From Ulota crispa (taxonomy: Eukaryota > Streptophyta > Bryopsida > Orthotrichales > Orthotrichaceae), in NCBI GenBank assembly GCA_963920765.1, contig OY987242.1, positions 12,240,789-12,304,788 on the forward strand: DNA of 64,000 bases, given 5' to 3'. Shown one piece after another: positions 38,427 through 50,614 of the stretch. Both the position numbers and the translations under genes were made by a program. Below the pieces are notes generated by a model that saw nothing but the letters and a program-made list of their open reading frames with translations, did no database searches and was not told the origin of the DNA. Each line of letters begins with the position of its first letter. Position 1 is the first letter of the stretch.

Positions 38427-41400
38427 GCATGTAGTCAGCCTTTAAATTTTTGTTTCTTAGTTAGTTTCTCCACACGCACACAACAATACAAGCAAGTAAG
38501 AATTTTTTTTGATAAAATGGATAGAATCCAAAATGTGTGCACATTCACTCAAGAATTTATTAGTATTAGTAGCTTTCATCTAATATTTGGCAATCTTGGT
38601 GTTTATTTATGGAAGGATTTGGCAATTTCATCCATTTTTTCACCCAAATTTTCTAGCGTTATGATAGTCAGTCACAAATTGAGGCAAAATTTTGGCAAAA
38701 TTAGCCAAAAAATTAAATGCTAAATCTAGTTTCTATTACCTTATTTTGCAAAATATATCTTGGGTAGTTTATACGTTGTTAAAAATTGTTCTTTAAATGT
38801 TTTTGGAATGCTATAAGTAGTGGAAATGTATATGTAAGATTGAACCAACACAAGAATTATTGTAAATTTGGAGATGAAGAATTTATACTTCTATCATGGA
38901 TGAAGGACCAAAGAATTATAGAGCAATCAAGAGGTTTATGATATATCTAAAGTTGTACATGTGCTTGATCAAAACGCGTTGTCCAAAAGCAACTCATTTG
39001 TTGAAGGTGATATAGACAATTGAAAATAGTTTGGAAAGCTAGTTGGAAAGTTTACAAGGTAATTCATCAATTACTCTCTCTCATATGATCTCATTTGATT
39101 ATTTAATATGGTCATGGGTTTTGGCAAAAAATTATTCATTTTGCCTAGTTAACAACTTGGTCTTTATTTTTTTTGTCTCAAAAATTTGGTAATTATTTGC
39201 CAATTTTTTAAAAAATATTAATTTATTTTTTATAATTTTTGAAAGCTGGTCAGCTAAAAATTAAAATAACAAGTATCTTTGACAAATATTTGAACATGGC
39301 CCAATCCTTTATTGTTTGAAGACCAATGATTGTCAATTGGTCAGATTATCAGCATCAAGATAATACTCCACTTATCAAAACTTGATGAGTTTAGATAATG
39401 CAAGATTTTTTTTCAAAAAATTACATTACTCAATCATTAAAAGGAGAAAACGTCATGTATAGTACAAATAATACTAAAATATCTCAAATCAAAATCTTCA
39501 TAACTTGAACAAGATTAACCAATATGATAATTTTTAAGCTGAGGATACAAATACTTATAGTTAGTAGTATTTCTTTATAATTCAATAGCCTTCACCAAAA
39601 TATGACCAACTTCTTTTTTAGCCAGTTTCTAACCATCTTTAAAATAAATTCAAATTGATTTGTATCAAAAAAAAAATTTGGAAATTATTTTTAAAGGAAA
39701 TTTTTATTCATGGAAATAGCTCATGTACAAGTGGCTATACTAACGCATCCACATCTATTAATTTGAAAAATGAATGTTAAAGTACTTTATATGAAGAGCT
39801 TCGATACATATATTTATGGTTAAAAGATCTTTAAATGTCTTATTACTTCAATTTATTGTTCATTATAGTGTGAAATTTTCAATCTCTCTTTTAAATGCAT
39901 TTGAATTAACATAAGGAGGAAGAATTGTACCATCCACTTATTTTTGTACTTTGCATTGTTAAAAAATGTTTTCAATTTTGTTGCCTCTAAGAAAACCAAG
40001 CTCACTCTTTTTGAAAGCTTGTCAAAAGGATTCAGAAAAGCTAAAATCTAATAGTAAGCAAATTTTAAAAACATTTAAGCACATTTTATTAAATAAATTA
40101 ATAATTTCTTTAAGGCAAAACTATTTTTGTCTCTAAAATGTCGGATTCATGATATTTGACGCTTTTTAACTTGTTTAGTAACATTTGAATATATCCGCCT
40201 TAGAAGCCATGTTCGAAGAAGACATAATTAACCATGTTCTTATTGGAAGTGTATTAATTGAAATTTTTAATGTTTACAAGATTCAAATTTGATGGAGTCA
40301 ATTTCAATTTTGATAAGCTATAAAATATTGGTCACATCAACATATCGTAACATCTATCAACTATTTTTTAATTACACCACAAAAGGATAACTCACACACA
40401 TAATAACATCAATGGCAATATTGGAATTATATACCTATTAGTAATTGTAATATAACATAGTGATTAGGTTGTTTCATCATTTTCAGTAATTGGTTTGATC
40501 ATGTTAATGGCAAGTATTCACATATTGTATAGAGCATCCAAAAATAATTGCTTATTTGTCTTATTGTTTAAGGGTTACAAAGAGCTTACAAATCTAGGAG
40601 TGTACAACAATGGCTAGATATATGTGACCAAAATGTAGAAATCCAATGTAAAAAAGGACTTTTCAAAATTTAAACGACCAAGAAAGTTGATAAAAATGGA
40701 GCCTCAATTACATGCCATACACCCATACTTTACATTGGGTATAATGAGTTTCAATGAATATGCACCAAAAATGGGAATACAACATGACTCTTTAGTTGAA
40801 ACTATTTCCTAAGTTTAAAAAAATTGAAATTTTGATTGACATAATCTTTTTGAAGACTTAATAACTATGTATTTGGTCCTCACTTGGTTGATTGTTCCTC
40901 CTCAATTAGGTTTGATATCTTGCTTTAGGCTCTTAGCAAACTTTTGCTATAGAAGCAATTGTTCAAATGAACAACTATATTGAAGGAAAACTCAATAACA
41001 AAGCAATAAAAACTCAATGACTTAGTGATGTGTCAAATTGAAAAATAACAAAATGAGCAAATGTCTAAGGAGAGACAATAACCATACTTATGAGGGCATA
41101 AGGGCAAAATTGAGATGTTGTGACAATTCTACATTGGATTTAGCAATCTTGAAAGTTGTTCTTTTCAAAAACACAAGAATCCACAAGAAACTCTAAGTCA
41201 TGTTTACGTTATTGGATTTTGTCTCTAGCAATATGTGCTAATATATGTGGACTCAACTAGAATCTTCTCCTATTCTCATTGGAAGAATAATTTGCTTTGA
41301 CACTTTCATTATTGACCAATTCAATAACACACACTTTCTTTTATTTACAAATATAAAAAAACAAAATTCTTAAATTCATTTGAAATTTTACCAGTTTCAC

Positions 41401-42297
41401 TTGAATGACTAACACTAGTTGCCAAATCTTCCCTACCATTGCATTGAAAGATATCAATTGTTGATTTGCAATGAGTTGTTCATATAACTTATTTTAATAT
41501 ATAATTGGGCCACACGTTGATATATATTAGTGTGTTAGTAACAACGTCACATTTGAATGTTTTTTTTTTGCAAGATTGGTCAAATTCAACTATGTAGACA
41601 ATAATCTTTGTTGTTTACATTCAAAGAATATTTTGTTTATGTTACTGAATAACACTTGTGTTAACACGGATTTTTCAAAAGTTTTAATACACTTCATACT
41701 TGTCACAAGTTGCAAATAATTTATTTTAAATTTTTAAAATGATAGCTTGTGACATTTATATATGTCAAGTGATTTCTTCATGAATATTGTGTTTTTATAT
41801 AGATAATCACAAACTTCAAGCAAAATATCAATGATTTCATTGTCGTGCTTGCAGTAACAAGTGCCAAATAATACAAAGATGGATGACTGATATTTCAAGA
41901 ATGACAGGTAAGAGAATAGCTTTATATATTTCATTTTAAAAGAAAGGTAATTAATATATAAACACAACATTTTGCACCAAATGAAATCCACATAAAAAAT
42001 GTGTTGTAAACACAACGTAATCACTTCAAGAAGGATGTGTAATAAATTAAAAATGACACTTACTTTCAAGGTCTTCATAAATAACAGCTGAAAAACTAAA
42101 GCTTATAGAAATATAAGATCGGGTATAAGATATGGAGAAAGAATGAAGAAAGCTGTTTGCAGGAATTTTAACATTAGCAAGAAGATCTATATTGTAAAAC
42201 ACTTAACATCGAAAAAAACTTGCAAAAGTGTAAATTTGAAAGTACAACGACTAACATACATAATATTGGACACTTGTCTAAACATGACCTTATTACT
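38427..42297. other. AT-rich gene-free DNA
   Basis: About 3.9 kb with no supported gene or clear repeat boundary. A few open frames of 60-115 codons lack any recognisable motif. Confidence 0.45.
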
Positions 42298-42301
42298 TTA
42301 A

Positions 42302-43443
42302 CCCCTAAAGGCCCAACTGTCCCCTCAAGGGACAATTCAGATTTTGGGCATGTACTTACAATTAAATTATTTTGTGTGATTTTTTGAAAATTTTATTGAA
42401 GGTGGGGAATTCAAAAATCTATGTGGGCATCTCAATTTTTCTCCATTTTGACATTTATTGAAGAAGTTATGCATGAATTTTTGGAAAAAGTTATGCATGA
42501 ATTTTTGGAAGAAGTTATGCATAAACTTTTGGAAGAAGTTAGATGCATGAATTTTTGGAAGAAGTTAGATGCATGAATTTTTGGAAGAAGTTAGATGCAT
42601 GAATTTTTGGAAGAAGTTAGATGCATGAATTTTTGGAAGAAGTTAGATGCATGAATTTTTGGAAGTAGTTAGATGCATGAATTTTTGGAAAACGGGGGAG
42701 GGCAGGCAATCCAAAAACCTTTTAAAAAATTGCATTTAAAAAAAATAAATTTGAAATTGGTTCTTTAGATTTACATATATATGAGAAGCTTTGAAGAATT
42801 CAATTTTGATTGATGAAATGAAAGTTATGAGAAGCTTTAGTTTGCCTATAGGTATGGAACTTTCAAACCTCCATTCCTTTTACCCCTTGTAAACTTTGGT
42901 GCTTTACTTTTTTGAGCTTTTTGTGTACTTTTTTTTACTTCTTTTTTTCCAAGTTGTAGTAGACTAAGATAACTTGGTTTTCACCATTTGGATCAAAGTA
43001 ATTCAGAGTTATGAATTTTCCATAAATCCTCCAATTTTGCCTAGTGCATATGCAAATTTCATGGCGTTACAACATTGCAAGATTTTTCAAAGTATGATTA
43101 ACACCTCCAATTCATTTGAAAATTCCCTCACACTTACCTAACTTGGTCTTCTACATGGGGAAAATAAACCTAAACTTTGTGGAGGAATTTTTTGATATAA
43201 GAGAGGTCAAAGGCTTTTGAAATTTTTGGGCAAAGGATTTTTTTTTTCACTTTAGAGGTCAATACCTCACTCCTTTACATTTAGAATGAGCTAATTTTTT
43301 TCCCACAAGTACCTCCCATAGTCAAGGGCAAGATTGTACAATTGAATTTCCTAAAAAACTTTTTTCCTACCTTTCTACTCATTCCCCCAAAAGTGGCAAT
43401 TTTGAGTGATTCTCACAAAAAATAGAGCTTGGACCTTTAGGGG
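42302..43443. mobile_element. TTAA-flanked piggyBac-like element, copy 5
   Basis: TTAA at 42298-42301 and 43444-43447. Left end CCCCTAAAGGCCCAA; right end inverted CCCCTAAAGGTCCAA: 14 of 15 identical. Its right ~300 bp match copy 3 in inverse orientation. Contains the 26-bp array at 42460-42690. 1142 bp, no transposase frame. Confidence 0.7.
42460..42690. repeat. 24/26-bp tandem array inside the TTAA element
   Basis: Nine or so copies of GAAGTTAGATGCATGAATTTTTGGAA. The leftmost units lack GA and are 24 bp; the rest are 26 bp and nearly identical, so the expansion is recent relative to the host element. Confidence 0.9.
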
Positions 43444-43447
43444 TTAA

Positions 43448-43784
43448 ATATCCATCTTTCTTGCTTAGGTAAGGATTATATTAATATGCTTTCCACATAG
43501 TTAACTAGAGTTCACTGGAGTTTACTTTAGTAAAGGAATCCCATGGACTAATAGTAGAGAAGGACTTTTACTTTCTATCTTTACTCTTCTTTGTATATAG
43601 TGGGGAAACCTACTTGGAATAACCACCTTATTACTTCTACCTCCTTACATACTTTGATTATATCTCTTCTGTGTCTTTGTTGTGTCTTTCATTTCCAACA
43701 TTTCTAAACACTGTTCCTTTTGCCTATCCATTGACCTATTTATTAATTGATGTATACCATTGTTCTGCAATTTTCTCATAATCT
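43448..43784. other. Possible solo LTR-like fragment
   Basis: The segment between the TTAA element and the satellite has a promoter-like TTTGTATATAGTGGGGAAAC and GGAATAA shortly after, an order seen in LTRs. No ends or duplication established; weak call. Confidence 0.2.
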
Positions 43785-44999
43785 TCTATCCATCCAACCG
43801 CCAATGCATCCATCCAACTACCAATGTATTCATCCATCTGTCCACCCGTGGATCCATCCATCTGTCCACACTTGGATCCATCCATCTGTCCACACTTGGA
43901 TCCATCCATCTTTCCACATTTGGATCCATCCATCTTTCTACATTTGGATCCATCCGTCTTTCCACATTTGGATCCATCCATCTATCCGATCTGTCCACCC
44001 TTGTATTCATTTATCCGTCCGCCCTTGCATCCATTTATCCGTCCACCCTTGCATCCATTTATCCGTCCGTCCTTGCATCCATCCATCCGTCTGCCTTTGC
44101 GTCCATCCATTTGTCCGCCCTTGCATCCATTTATCCATCCGCCTTTACATCTATTTATCTGTCCGCCCTTGCATCCATTTATTTGTCCATTCTAACATCC
44201 ATTAATCCGTCCGCCCTTGCATCCATTTATCCATCTGCCCTTGCGTCCATCCATCCGTCTGCCCTTGCGTCGGTCCATCCATCCACCTTTGCGTCCTTCC
44301 ATTTGTCCACCCTTGCATCCATTGAGCCCTCCACCCTTGCGTACATCCAGCCCTCTACCCTTGCGTCCATCGAGCCCTCCACCCTTGCTTCCATCCATTC
44401 GTCCACCCTTGCGTCCATCGAGCCCTCCACCTTTGCGTCCATCAAGCCCTCTACCCTTGCATCCACTGAGCTCTCCACCCTTGCGTCCATCAAGCCCTCC
44501 ACCCTTGCATCCATCGAGCCCTCCACCCTTGCGTCCATCGAGCCCTCCACCCTTGCATCCATCCATTCGTCCACCCTTGCATCCATCCATTTGTCCACCC
44601 TTGCATCCATCCATTCGTCCACCCTTGCATCCATCCAGCCCTCCACCCTTGCGTCCATCCAGCCCTTCACCCTTGCATCCATCCAGCCCTCCACCCTCGT
44701 GTCCGTCCAACCCTCCACCCTTGCGTCCATCCAACCCTCCACCCTTGCGTCCATCCAACCCTCCACCCTTGCGTCCATCCAACCCTCCACCCTTGCGTCC
44801 ATCCAACCCTCCACCCTTGCGTCCATCCAACCCTCCACCCTTGCGTCCACCTAGCCCTCCACCCTTGCCTCCATCCAGCCCAACACCCTTGCCTCCATCC
44901 AGCCCAACACTCTTGCCTCCATCTAGCCCCCCACCCTTGCCTCCATCCATCCATCTACCTTTGCCTCCATCCATCCATCTACCTTTGCCTCCATCCATA
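43785..44999. repeat. 24-bp satellite, about 50 copies
   Basis: A 1.2-kb array of a C-rich 24-bp unit with consensus near CCCTCCACCCTTGCGTCCATCCAA. It falls into blocks: TGGATCCATCCATCTTTCC at left, CTTGCATCCATTTATCCGTC next, the CCCTCCACCCTTGCG core, and CTTGCCTCCATCCAGCC at right. Since 24 is divisible by 3, each frame repeats as an octapeptide (for example ASIQPSTL), and long frames are open on both strands, one of 364 codons. I treat them as non-coding. A short remnant recurs at 46390-46436. Confidence 0.95.
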
Positions 45000-45026
45000 T
45001 GTGAATGATACTGCAAAGACACCATC

Positions 45027-45394
45027 ATGGGTAGACGTCACACAATTCCACCATCAAATGTTACTCCTGACGACGACCTGGAATATGAAGTTCAACAAAT
45101 CCTTGATTCAAGATTCTTTGGATGTTGGAGAAAACTGCAATATCTAGTTTTGTGGAAAGGATACGGGCCGGAAGAAATTTCGTGGGAGCCAGCTCCAAAT
45201 CTCAAGAATGCTCCTGATATGGTAGTAGAGTTTCACAAGCTTCACCCTTCGGCACAACGACCCATTCAGGACACGCGATGATAAATGAGGAGGGGGTAAT
45301 ATTACAACTAGCCCGTTGTAATAGCTGAACTTGGACGGTTAAGGGAGTAAGAGTGCTTGGTTAAGCAATTAAGGTGGTTATGGGAGAAGGGTGG
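45027..45394 (+). mobile_element. Chromovirus (Ty3/gypsy) integrase-tail fossil with chromodomain
   Basis: An 84-residue frame (45027-45281) carries a chromodomain: YEVQQILDSRFFG, LQYLVLWKGYGPEEISWEP, LKNAPDMVVEFHKLHP. This is the C-terminal end of integrase in chromoviruses, closest in style to Tcn1-like elements. A purine-rich tract GAGGAGGGGG follows at 45287-45296, then the probable start of the 3' LTR (TATTACAACTAGCCC with an inverted TTGTAATA). The rest of the element is absent upstream, where the satellite lies. A broken, partial fossil. Confidence 0.75.
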
Positions 45395-46288
45395 AAGCTT
45401 TGTACTACAGAAGCAGGCAAGCATGAATTGTCCGGTGCCTTGTTGATGTTCAAAGAACATTGCATAATACATAGTAAAATTGGGTTTTTGTTGTTTTGAA
45501 TCATAGATATTGATTCTTATGCAATTCCAACCAAACATATCAAATTTTAATTCCCAAAAACCAAGACCCTATTTTTGGTGAATTGTTTTGAATTAAATTC
45601 ATGGTTTTACATGAAAATTGATTGAAGAAAATTGGTGATAAATTTCTGAGATTTGATTGTATGGATGTGTAGGCATCCATACACACATCTTTCCTTCTAA
45701 CAAGCATTTCCAAAAAACGTTCCTAAATTTCTTCTATAATGGTTTCAATGTTGAGACGAACATGTTCAAATTTTGTAAAATAAATGTTTCTTTATGACAA
45801 TCAAAGTTTGTTGTTTGACTCATACACTATGACAAAATTTGTACCTTTGAGCATGAAAATATGTTTGTTTAGCCAAAAGCTAGATTAAAGACAAATATAT
45901 ATATTTTACAAATTTTGGTCTTTCCACAATCCACATTGTACTCTGTGTCAATCATAATTTTGTTACTTAGAGGTATTTGTTTTAAGACAAAAAGGTGCAT
46001 GTAGATGTTTCCTACACATTCATGCAATCAAATCTCAGAAATTCTTCACCAATTTTCTTCAATCAATTTTCATGTAAAACTATGAATTTATAACAAACAA
46101 TTCACCAAAAATAGGGTTTTGGTTTTTTAGAATCAAAATTTGATATGTTTGGTTGGGATTGCATAAGAATCAATATCTATGATTCAAAACAACAAAAACC
46201 CAATTTTACTGTGTGGTATGCAAAGTTTTTTGAATGCCAATAAGGGAGGGGACGGTTCATGGTTGCCTGGTACTGTACTTCAAGCTTG
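45395..46288. mobile_element. Giant fold-back DNA element, copy B
   Basis: Left arm about 45395-45795 and right arm about 45900-46288 are inverted copies of roughly 390 bp around a loop near 100 bp. Strongest arm words are AGTAAAATTGGGTTTTTGTTG, GATTCTTATGCAAT and CAATCAATTTTCATGTAAAA. Total 894 bp, nearly the size of copy A (875 bp), with which it shares the inner arm sequence (ATTCTTA.. CAAT.CCAACC, CCCTATTTTT.GTGAATT, CACACATCTTTCC). Non-coding. It appears to have inserted at or within the 3' LTR of the fossil to its left. Confidence 0.75.
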
Positions 46289-46389
46289 TGTATGGATCTA
46301 TACCTTATGCAATATTTTGTAATGTAAAAAAATGATTGATCCAATTGGAACAATATCACTAAAATTGCTATGAATCCATTTTGTATTCA

Positions 46390-46436
46390 TTTGCTTGCAT
46401 CCATCCATCCCTCCACCCTTGCATTTATTCATCCAT
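46390..46436. repeat. Remnant of the 24-bp satellite
   Basis: CATCCATCCATCCCTCCACC followed by CTTGCA, matching units of the array at 43785-44999. It suggests the array once continued here and was split by the chromovirus and fold-back insertions. Confidence 0.6.
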
Positions 46437-46627
46437 CTCGGTTCATCGGATAAAGTAACTTACCCTTCATCCATCACATGAACGACGAACATACATGGAC
46501 AAAATTTGTTATGAGGAGGCTGGCAGTCTGGCACAATCCTCCACTGGAGAGATTTTCCGCAACGGCACCTGGCCAATGAGAGAAGGCCAGGTGGTATCCA
46601 GCCAATTCCAGAGTTGCTTCACCTTTG

Positions 46628-46714
46628 CCTATATCAAAACCAAACAAAGCTCGCAACACACGCACGCACGGAATTCGGGATTGTACATTCTGTGCAAGAG
46701 TTAGGGTTTTAGGG
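46628..46714 (+). promoter_or_regulatory. HisG core promoter and leader telo-box
   Basis: CTATATCAAA near 46629 is a plausible TATA element. TTAGGGTTTTAGGG at 46701-46714 is a double telo-box that would lie in the 5' UTR about 350 bp before the start codon. Positional inference. Confidence 0.4.
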
Positions 46715-47059
46715 CAACCGAGATTCCCAAAGGCCCCACCATTCTCACAGTTTCCACCAGTAGTCCCATTCTTCGCACTCTCTGAACTTTTTCTCTTTCG
46801 CCGGCACTCGCAGTCCTCGCTCTTGTCACTACTGCTGCTAAATCTTCCAACCTGTGAGTACCAGTTTGGGAGCCATTTGGTATTCACTGGGGTTGGTGGT
46901 GTGGGCATTCGGGTTTTTGCAGTTTGCTTGTGTTTTTGTGCTGTAAATTTGCTGTGGAGTATTGAGTTCAGAGCTTGTGGGTCGTGGGCAGAAGACCTTG
47001 CTTGTGCTCGTGGAGTAGGGAAGGGGAAGGAAGGGAGGGTTGTTGCCTCGGCTCTAGCG

Positions 47060-50000
47060 ATGGCAATGGCAGTGGCCCCTCCCATGACAATGCACGGAGG
47101 GGCGGCAGGATTGCATCAGCAGCAGTCAGTTTCGTTGCCGCCAAGTTCCTATCTAGGGTTGCAGCTGCTGTCGCCTCTGCCCTGCTTGAAAATGACTTCC
47201 AGGAGCACTCTTCTTCGTTGTCAAGGGAGCTCCAGCTCAACCACTCTGCCTCATTTCAATGTCGACATCTCTGGTCCGTGACCTAATCCTCTTTTCCAAA
47301 CTTTCCTCATTTCTAGAGTCAGGGCATAATCCTCAAATTCTCGGATTCATGGCAGGAGTTTCTAACCTTTTTTCACATGTCTGCGCAAGAAAAGGCAGTC
47401 CATTTTGTATGGATCGAAGTCCATTCTAGTGATTAGAGAGGTCTCTTTTCACGAAATCCAGTCGACATTAATCCCCTTTATTACGGCCTTTGTCCTGAAT
47501 GACATTCTAGAATATCTTGCTCACTTTTCACACTATCTTTGAAATGGAAACTAGTTTGAGTGAATTCCTTGAAACTCACATTGGACGGATGTTGCACGTT
47601 TGATGGCCTGTTTGCACGTCAGTTGAGTGATGATGAGTAATGCTGAACCTGTGGTCCAGGACCTGGCAAGCCAATTCGGCAATTGGAGCGGACAACTATT
47701 CGTCTGGCGCTTCCCAGCAAAGGACGTATGGCGGAAGACACACTCGGCCTTATGAAGGTGGACACAAACCAGAAGCTTTCGATTTTTAATTTATATATAT
47801 ACTCATATCTGCTTCTGATATTTAATATATACAGCAATTTGCTAATGAAATATCCATCACTTGCAGGATTGTGAGCTCTCAGTGCGCAAACTGAACCCTC
47901 GCCAGTACATAGCAGATATTTCTGAGGTAAGTTCCACGTTTGTGATGGACCAGTAGTACTAAAGTTTAGGGGAAGTATACTTTGAAGTTTCTGTTCCGCG
48001 ACCTCACTTGGAGCACCACTAGGTCTTTTTTTACATTCGGCCTTTGATGCGTTTGTAGCTGTGTTCTTATTTGGCTAGGTTAACGTTGTAATGAGCTTGC
48101 ATGTGCTTCTGATGTTTACAGCTCAAGAATGTTGAGGTGTGGTTTCAACGAGCGTCCGACGTTGTGAGAAAATTGAAAAATGGGGATGTGGATATGGGAA
48201 TTGTTGGCTATGACATGCTTCGGGAGTACGGGGAGGTAAGAGCCTGTTGTTCCCTGCATATTCTGCACCTTGAAGCCTTTTTTTGTTGACGAACTGCTAC
48301 GTAGGCAAATGCATCAAATACTTTTAAAGAAAGTTCAGGAGCGTTTTGTATTCTTGTTCGTGTTGAAGAATGATGTACGCATGTGAAGGCAGAGGTACTC
48401 AGAAACGTTTTTTTTCTGTATTCTGTGCCAGGATGACGAGGACCTTATCATTGTTCACGATTCTCTGGGTTTTGGACAGTGCCACCTCGCCATTGGGGTA
48501 TGTGTTCTCTTCTGGATACTTTTTAATATACTTTCAAAGGCTCTTAACATTGGCTTAATTTGAGCAGTGGCTTTTCATTCTTCTTTCATAAAACTGTCAT
48601 AGCATCAAAAACATGAAAGTAGTTTGTCAGCTAGTGTTCTTTTCTTAATCTCTACATATCATGTTTATCGAGTTCCGGCTTAAGTATATGTAAAAAGCTG
48701 ACTGCTGTTGAATGGATAAGAATCTTCTTGCAGATTCCTACTTATGGCATCTTTGAGAACGTAAAGTCTTTAAGTGATTTGGCTGCCATGCCATTGTGGA
48801 CTGAAGAAAGGCCTTTACGTGTTGTCACGGGCTACACCTATGTAAGCAACCCTTATGATTCTACTCCATACACGTCTTTCAGTATATTACAAATGCACGT
48901 CTGCTGAAACTCACACTAGTTGTCATACCCAAGGCATTATTTCGAATTTTCCAGGGTAGTGTATATTCATTCCAATGATAATTTTTGAAATGCAGTTGGG
49001 GCAGAGGTTCTTGCAAGAACATGGGTTCAAACATGTGCAACTCTCAACTGCTGATGGTGCCTTGGAAGCTGCTCCAGCTGTAAGTGACATTGCTCGACTC
49101 AAACCTCTGTGATCTGTATCCCAAAGATAAAATTTGTGGGTTTGTTGAATTTTACTCTGTGAGGTTTCTGCAACTGGTTCTATTGCTATATATCAAGCCC
49201 TATACGGATGGACTTGGAAATCTATGCAGATGGGGACTGCCGATGCCATATTGGATTTAGTAAGCAGTGGAACCACTTTACGTGAGAACAACTTGAAAGA
49301 GATTGGCGGCGGAGCTGTTCTCAGCAGCCAGGTTTCCTTTCTTTCCACTTGTTTTCTGGGGTTTTGTTTCAAAGTAGCACAAGATACTACCGCATTTTTC
49401 AAAGTCAGATTCTCAGTGCTCTATATGGTCAACTTCCGTAATCAAGTTTTAGATTATTCCTTTAACTATCCAGTAGTAACTGTCACTGAGTTTCAGATTG
49501 GCTCCAGATAGCTTGCTTGAAAGAGAAATGTCTTGGATTTGCAGGAATTAAGTGTACTTTTTATCACAATGGTCTTAGGTTTAGCGCTGCCTGACTGCGT
49601 TGTTGTTTTAATCATCAGTTATGTGGTCGTTGATACAGCGTGTTCTGCTTTTTCTTTGAAGGGTGTGTTCGTTGCCAATAAAAAGGCGTTGCTGGAACGC
49701 AAGGAGGTGCTTGATGTTGCTCATGAAATGTTGGAGCGGTTTGAAGCACATCTTACAGCCCAAGGTCAATTCACGGTAGAAATCGAAGCACTTACCTAAC
49801 CTGCTTTGTGAACGACAAAAATGGATGTTCCATGGGCTAAGAATCTATCTCACGTACACAATAGGTCTATTTTGAATACTGGCATGGTATCTTGGTTTAT
49901 GATTCCTTATTTGTAGGTGTTCCATTTACTTGTAATTTTTTTTGCACGAGCTGTTCTGTAAGTCTATTCACATTGTGGCCATTATGTCAGGTTGTGGCCA

Positions 50001-50614
50001 ATATGCGAGGTGATTCTGCGGAGGAGGTTGCAGATAGGATACTTAATGCTACTAGTTATCCAGGCTTGCAGGTTTGTAAACGAACCTGCGTATATATTTT
50101 TAATAGCACCAGTTCCTTGCAGTAGTCTACGTTTAAAGGATCATGCAGTTTATTACGGGTGCCTGAGTCCTTTGCGATTTCCTGCAGGGTCCTACTGTTA
50201 GCCCGGTTTACACGAACAAAGGAGGTAAAACAGAGGTGGACTACTACGCGATAATTATATGTGTTCCAAAGCCTCAATTGTACCAGGCTGTCCGGCAGCT
50301 AAGAAAGGTACACTGGTCTTGACAACTTTGGTTATTTTCTATGTGTATGATATTAATATATTTCCTTGGGTTTGACGAACTGCAATATGGATCGCTGTTT
50401 GTAGCCGAGTTCGTTGGTTTTTTGAAGTCTTCCACGTTGCAAAGATCTGCGCTGTCCAGTTTTGATAATGAATAATCTGCTTAGGTAGTAACTTCGGTAT
50501 ACTTGTCTTGGATTACAGGCTGGAGGTAGTGGTGTACTGGTGTCACCGTTGACATATATCTTCGATGAAGAGACTCCCAGATACCGACAACTTTTGGACA
50601 ATTTGCAGGCCTAA
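47060..50614 (+). CDS. HISN1: ATP phosphoribosyltransferase, long form, plastid (HisG / HISN1)
   Basis: Catalyses the first step of histidine synthesis, joining ATP and PRPP to give phosphoribosyl-ATP, in the plastid. Exons: 47060-47273, 47660-47757, 47867-47926, 48122-48235, 48432-48497, 48734-48841, 48996-49079, 49230-49331, 49662-49775, 49991-50071, 50188-50307, 50519-50614. All have GT/AG ends in phase; 418 residues versus about 411 in Arabidopsis. Residues 1-75 are Ser/Gln-rich and basic-hydroxylated, as a transit peptide. The catalytic core runs from [11 protein letters not shown] (85-95) through [35 protein letters not shown] and [20 protein letters not shown] to the PRPP-binding region [14 protein letters not shown] (257-270). 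The C-terminal regulatory (histidine-sensing) domain includes [18 protein letters not shown] and ends [20 protein letters not shown] chose the first in-frame ATG after the leader that gives a transit peptide; the frame stays open further upstream. No damage seen. Confidence 0.95.

Noticed and set aside
42460-42690. 26-bp array as a CRISPR
   Set aside because: Units are contiguous with no unique spacers, in a plant genome, inside a transposon.
43760-44854. 364-codon open frame on plus (and long frames on minus) as a real repetitive protein gene
   Set aside because: Entirely made of the 24-bp satellite; open in several frames on both strands at once; no introns, leader or domain.
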